The notes under the pieces are model-generated. The model saw nothing but the letters and a program-made list of their open reading frames with translations. It was not told where the DNA came from and made no database searches. From contig VWZF01002528.1 in assembly GCA_013396755.1 (NCBI GenBank), positions 537,601 to 601,600 on the forward strand: 64,000 nucleotides of DNA, in the 5' to 3' direction. Every line of letters starts with the position of its first letter. Positions within the stretch are counted from its first letter, which is position 1. Origin of the DNA: Sclerurus mexicanus (lineage: Eukaryota > Chordata > Aves > Passeriformes > Furnariidae). The position numbers and the translations under genes are program-made. Positions 63,690-64,000 of the stretch are shown here, piece after piece.

Positions 63690-64000
63690 GAAGCCCCGGG
63701 GGCCCTCGGCGGTGCGGCCTCGTGCAGAGGAGGGAACAACGAGTCGCACGGTGGCGACTGCCACCTTGGCTTCCCTCGGAGAGCCGCCCGACGGGGCCAC
63801 CTCGGAGTGGCGGGCCGGCCGGTCCGGCTCCTTCCCTCAGGGAGATCCCTTCCCTTCCCTCAGGGAGATCCCTTCCCTTCCCTCAGGGAGAGCCGATCCC
63901 TTCCCTCAGGGAGAGCCGATCCCTTCCCTCAGGGAGCGCCGATCCCTTCCCTCAGGGAGCGCCGGCCCGACCCCTCCGGGAGATCCCGCCCCGTCCCCTC
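63690..64000. promoter_or_regulatory. CpG island, continuing past the window edge
   Basis: From about 63690 the sequence is strongly GC-rich, with frequent CpG ('cctcggcggtgcggcctcgt', 'cgagtcgcacggtggcgact', 'ggcgggccggccggtccggc'). In the rest of the window CpG is rare. In vertebrates such an unmethylated-looking island commonly marks a gene promoter. The right-hand half is occupied by the 23-bp minisatellite. No TATA box is seen and the direction of transcription cannot be told. Confidence 0.75.
63834..64000 (+). repeat. 23-bp GC-rich minisatellite, about 7 units
   Basis: Units begin at 63834, 63857, 63880, 63903, 63926, 63949 and 63972, exactly 23 bp apart, each starting 'ccctcaggga' (the seventh has 'ccctccggga'). 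Units 1 and 2 are identical, and so are 3 and 4. Units 5 and 6 share an 'agcgccg' variant. The pairwise pattern suggests stepwise duplication with drift along the array. The core 'CCCTCAGGG' fits the TFAP2 consensus SCCYSRGGS in six units. The array reaches the window end, so the total copy number is unknown. Confidence 0.93.

Noticed and set aside
63319..63739. Minus-strand coding exon next to the CpG island
   Set aside because: Frames of 65-122 codons are open on both strands because GC is high. There is no recognisable protein or clear donor site, so it is kept only as a possibility under the CpG-island finding.

Overview
This window looks like a vertebrate, almost certainly avian, nuclear chromosome segment that is nearly all non-coding. 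The bird call rests on five CR1-type LINE 3' ends. At least three of them (30554-30845, 41471-41623, 46361-46597) carry the familiar avian CR1 tail, which on its sense strand includes the words for 'ctgtggatgccccat' and 'gatgatctttaaggtccc'. Repeat density is otherwise very low, as is usual in birds. A run of 27 Ns inside a poly-T tract (2756-2782) shows that this is a draft assembly. Nothing prokaryotic is present: no operons, no ribosome-binding-site/ORF pairs, no CRISPR and no IS elements. The longest open frame is only 170 codons, and open frames fall on both strands at the frequency expected of random AT-leaning sequence. I recognise no protein-coding gene. The window is best read as intergenic DNA or the inside of a very long intron.

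Layout. Positions 1-9.8 kb are mostly unique sequence with the gap, a short CR1 tail (6604-6680) and one area that looks like conserved regulatory DNA (8440-8920). Positions 9.9-21.7 kb hold a decayed CR1 (9894-10268), a 24-bp tandem repeat (11912-11959), a 160-bp purine tract (13928-14090), a MIR-like SINE remnant (15309-15431), a palindromic old repeat (20037-20120) and a GC-rich, CpG-poor block (21400-21720). Positions 21.7-41 kb are quiet, with a 12-bp-stem hairpin (24310-24338), a CAAAA microsatellite and a CR1 copy at 30.5 kb. Positions 41-47 kb are denser: a perfect 26-bp palindrome, several old repeat pieces, two CR1 copies, and a 36-codon signal-peptide-like frame that ends exactly at a strong splice-donor word (43396-43503). 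Positions 47-56 kb are quiet. Positions 56.6-63.3 kb contain a cluster of ancient SINE/LINE remnants of kinds shared by birds, turtles and crocodilians. From about 63.69 kb to the edge the sequence becomes a CpG island with a 23-bp GC-rich minisatellite. Each well-preserved unit there contains a word fitting the TFAP2 (AP-2) binding consensus. The island suggests a gene promoter at or just beyond the right edge.

No genes can be seen working together here. The biological content is probably cis-regulatory DNA plus fossil repeats. The items most worth following up are the AP-2-like minisatellite in the CpG island, the isolated exon-like frame at 43.4 kb, the palindromic repeat family (20.0 and 43.6 kb) and the perfect palindrome at 41.05 kb. 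Repeat family names come from memory of consensus sequences, not from a database search.
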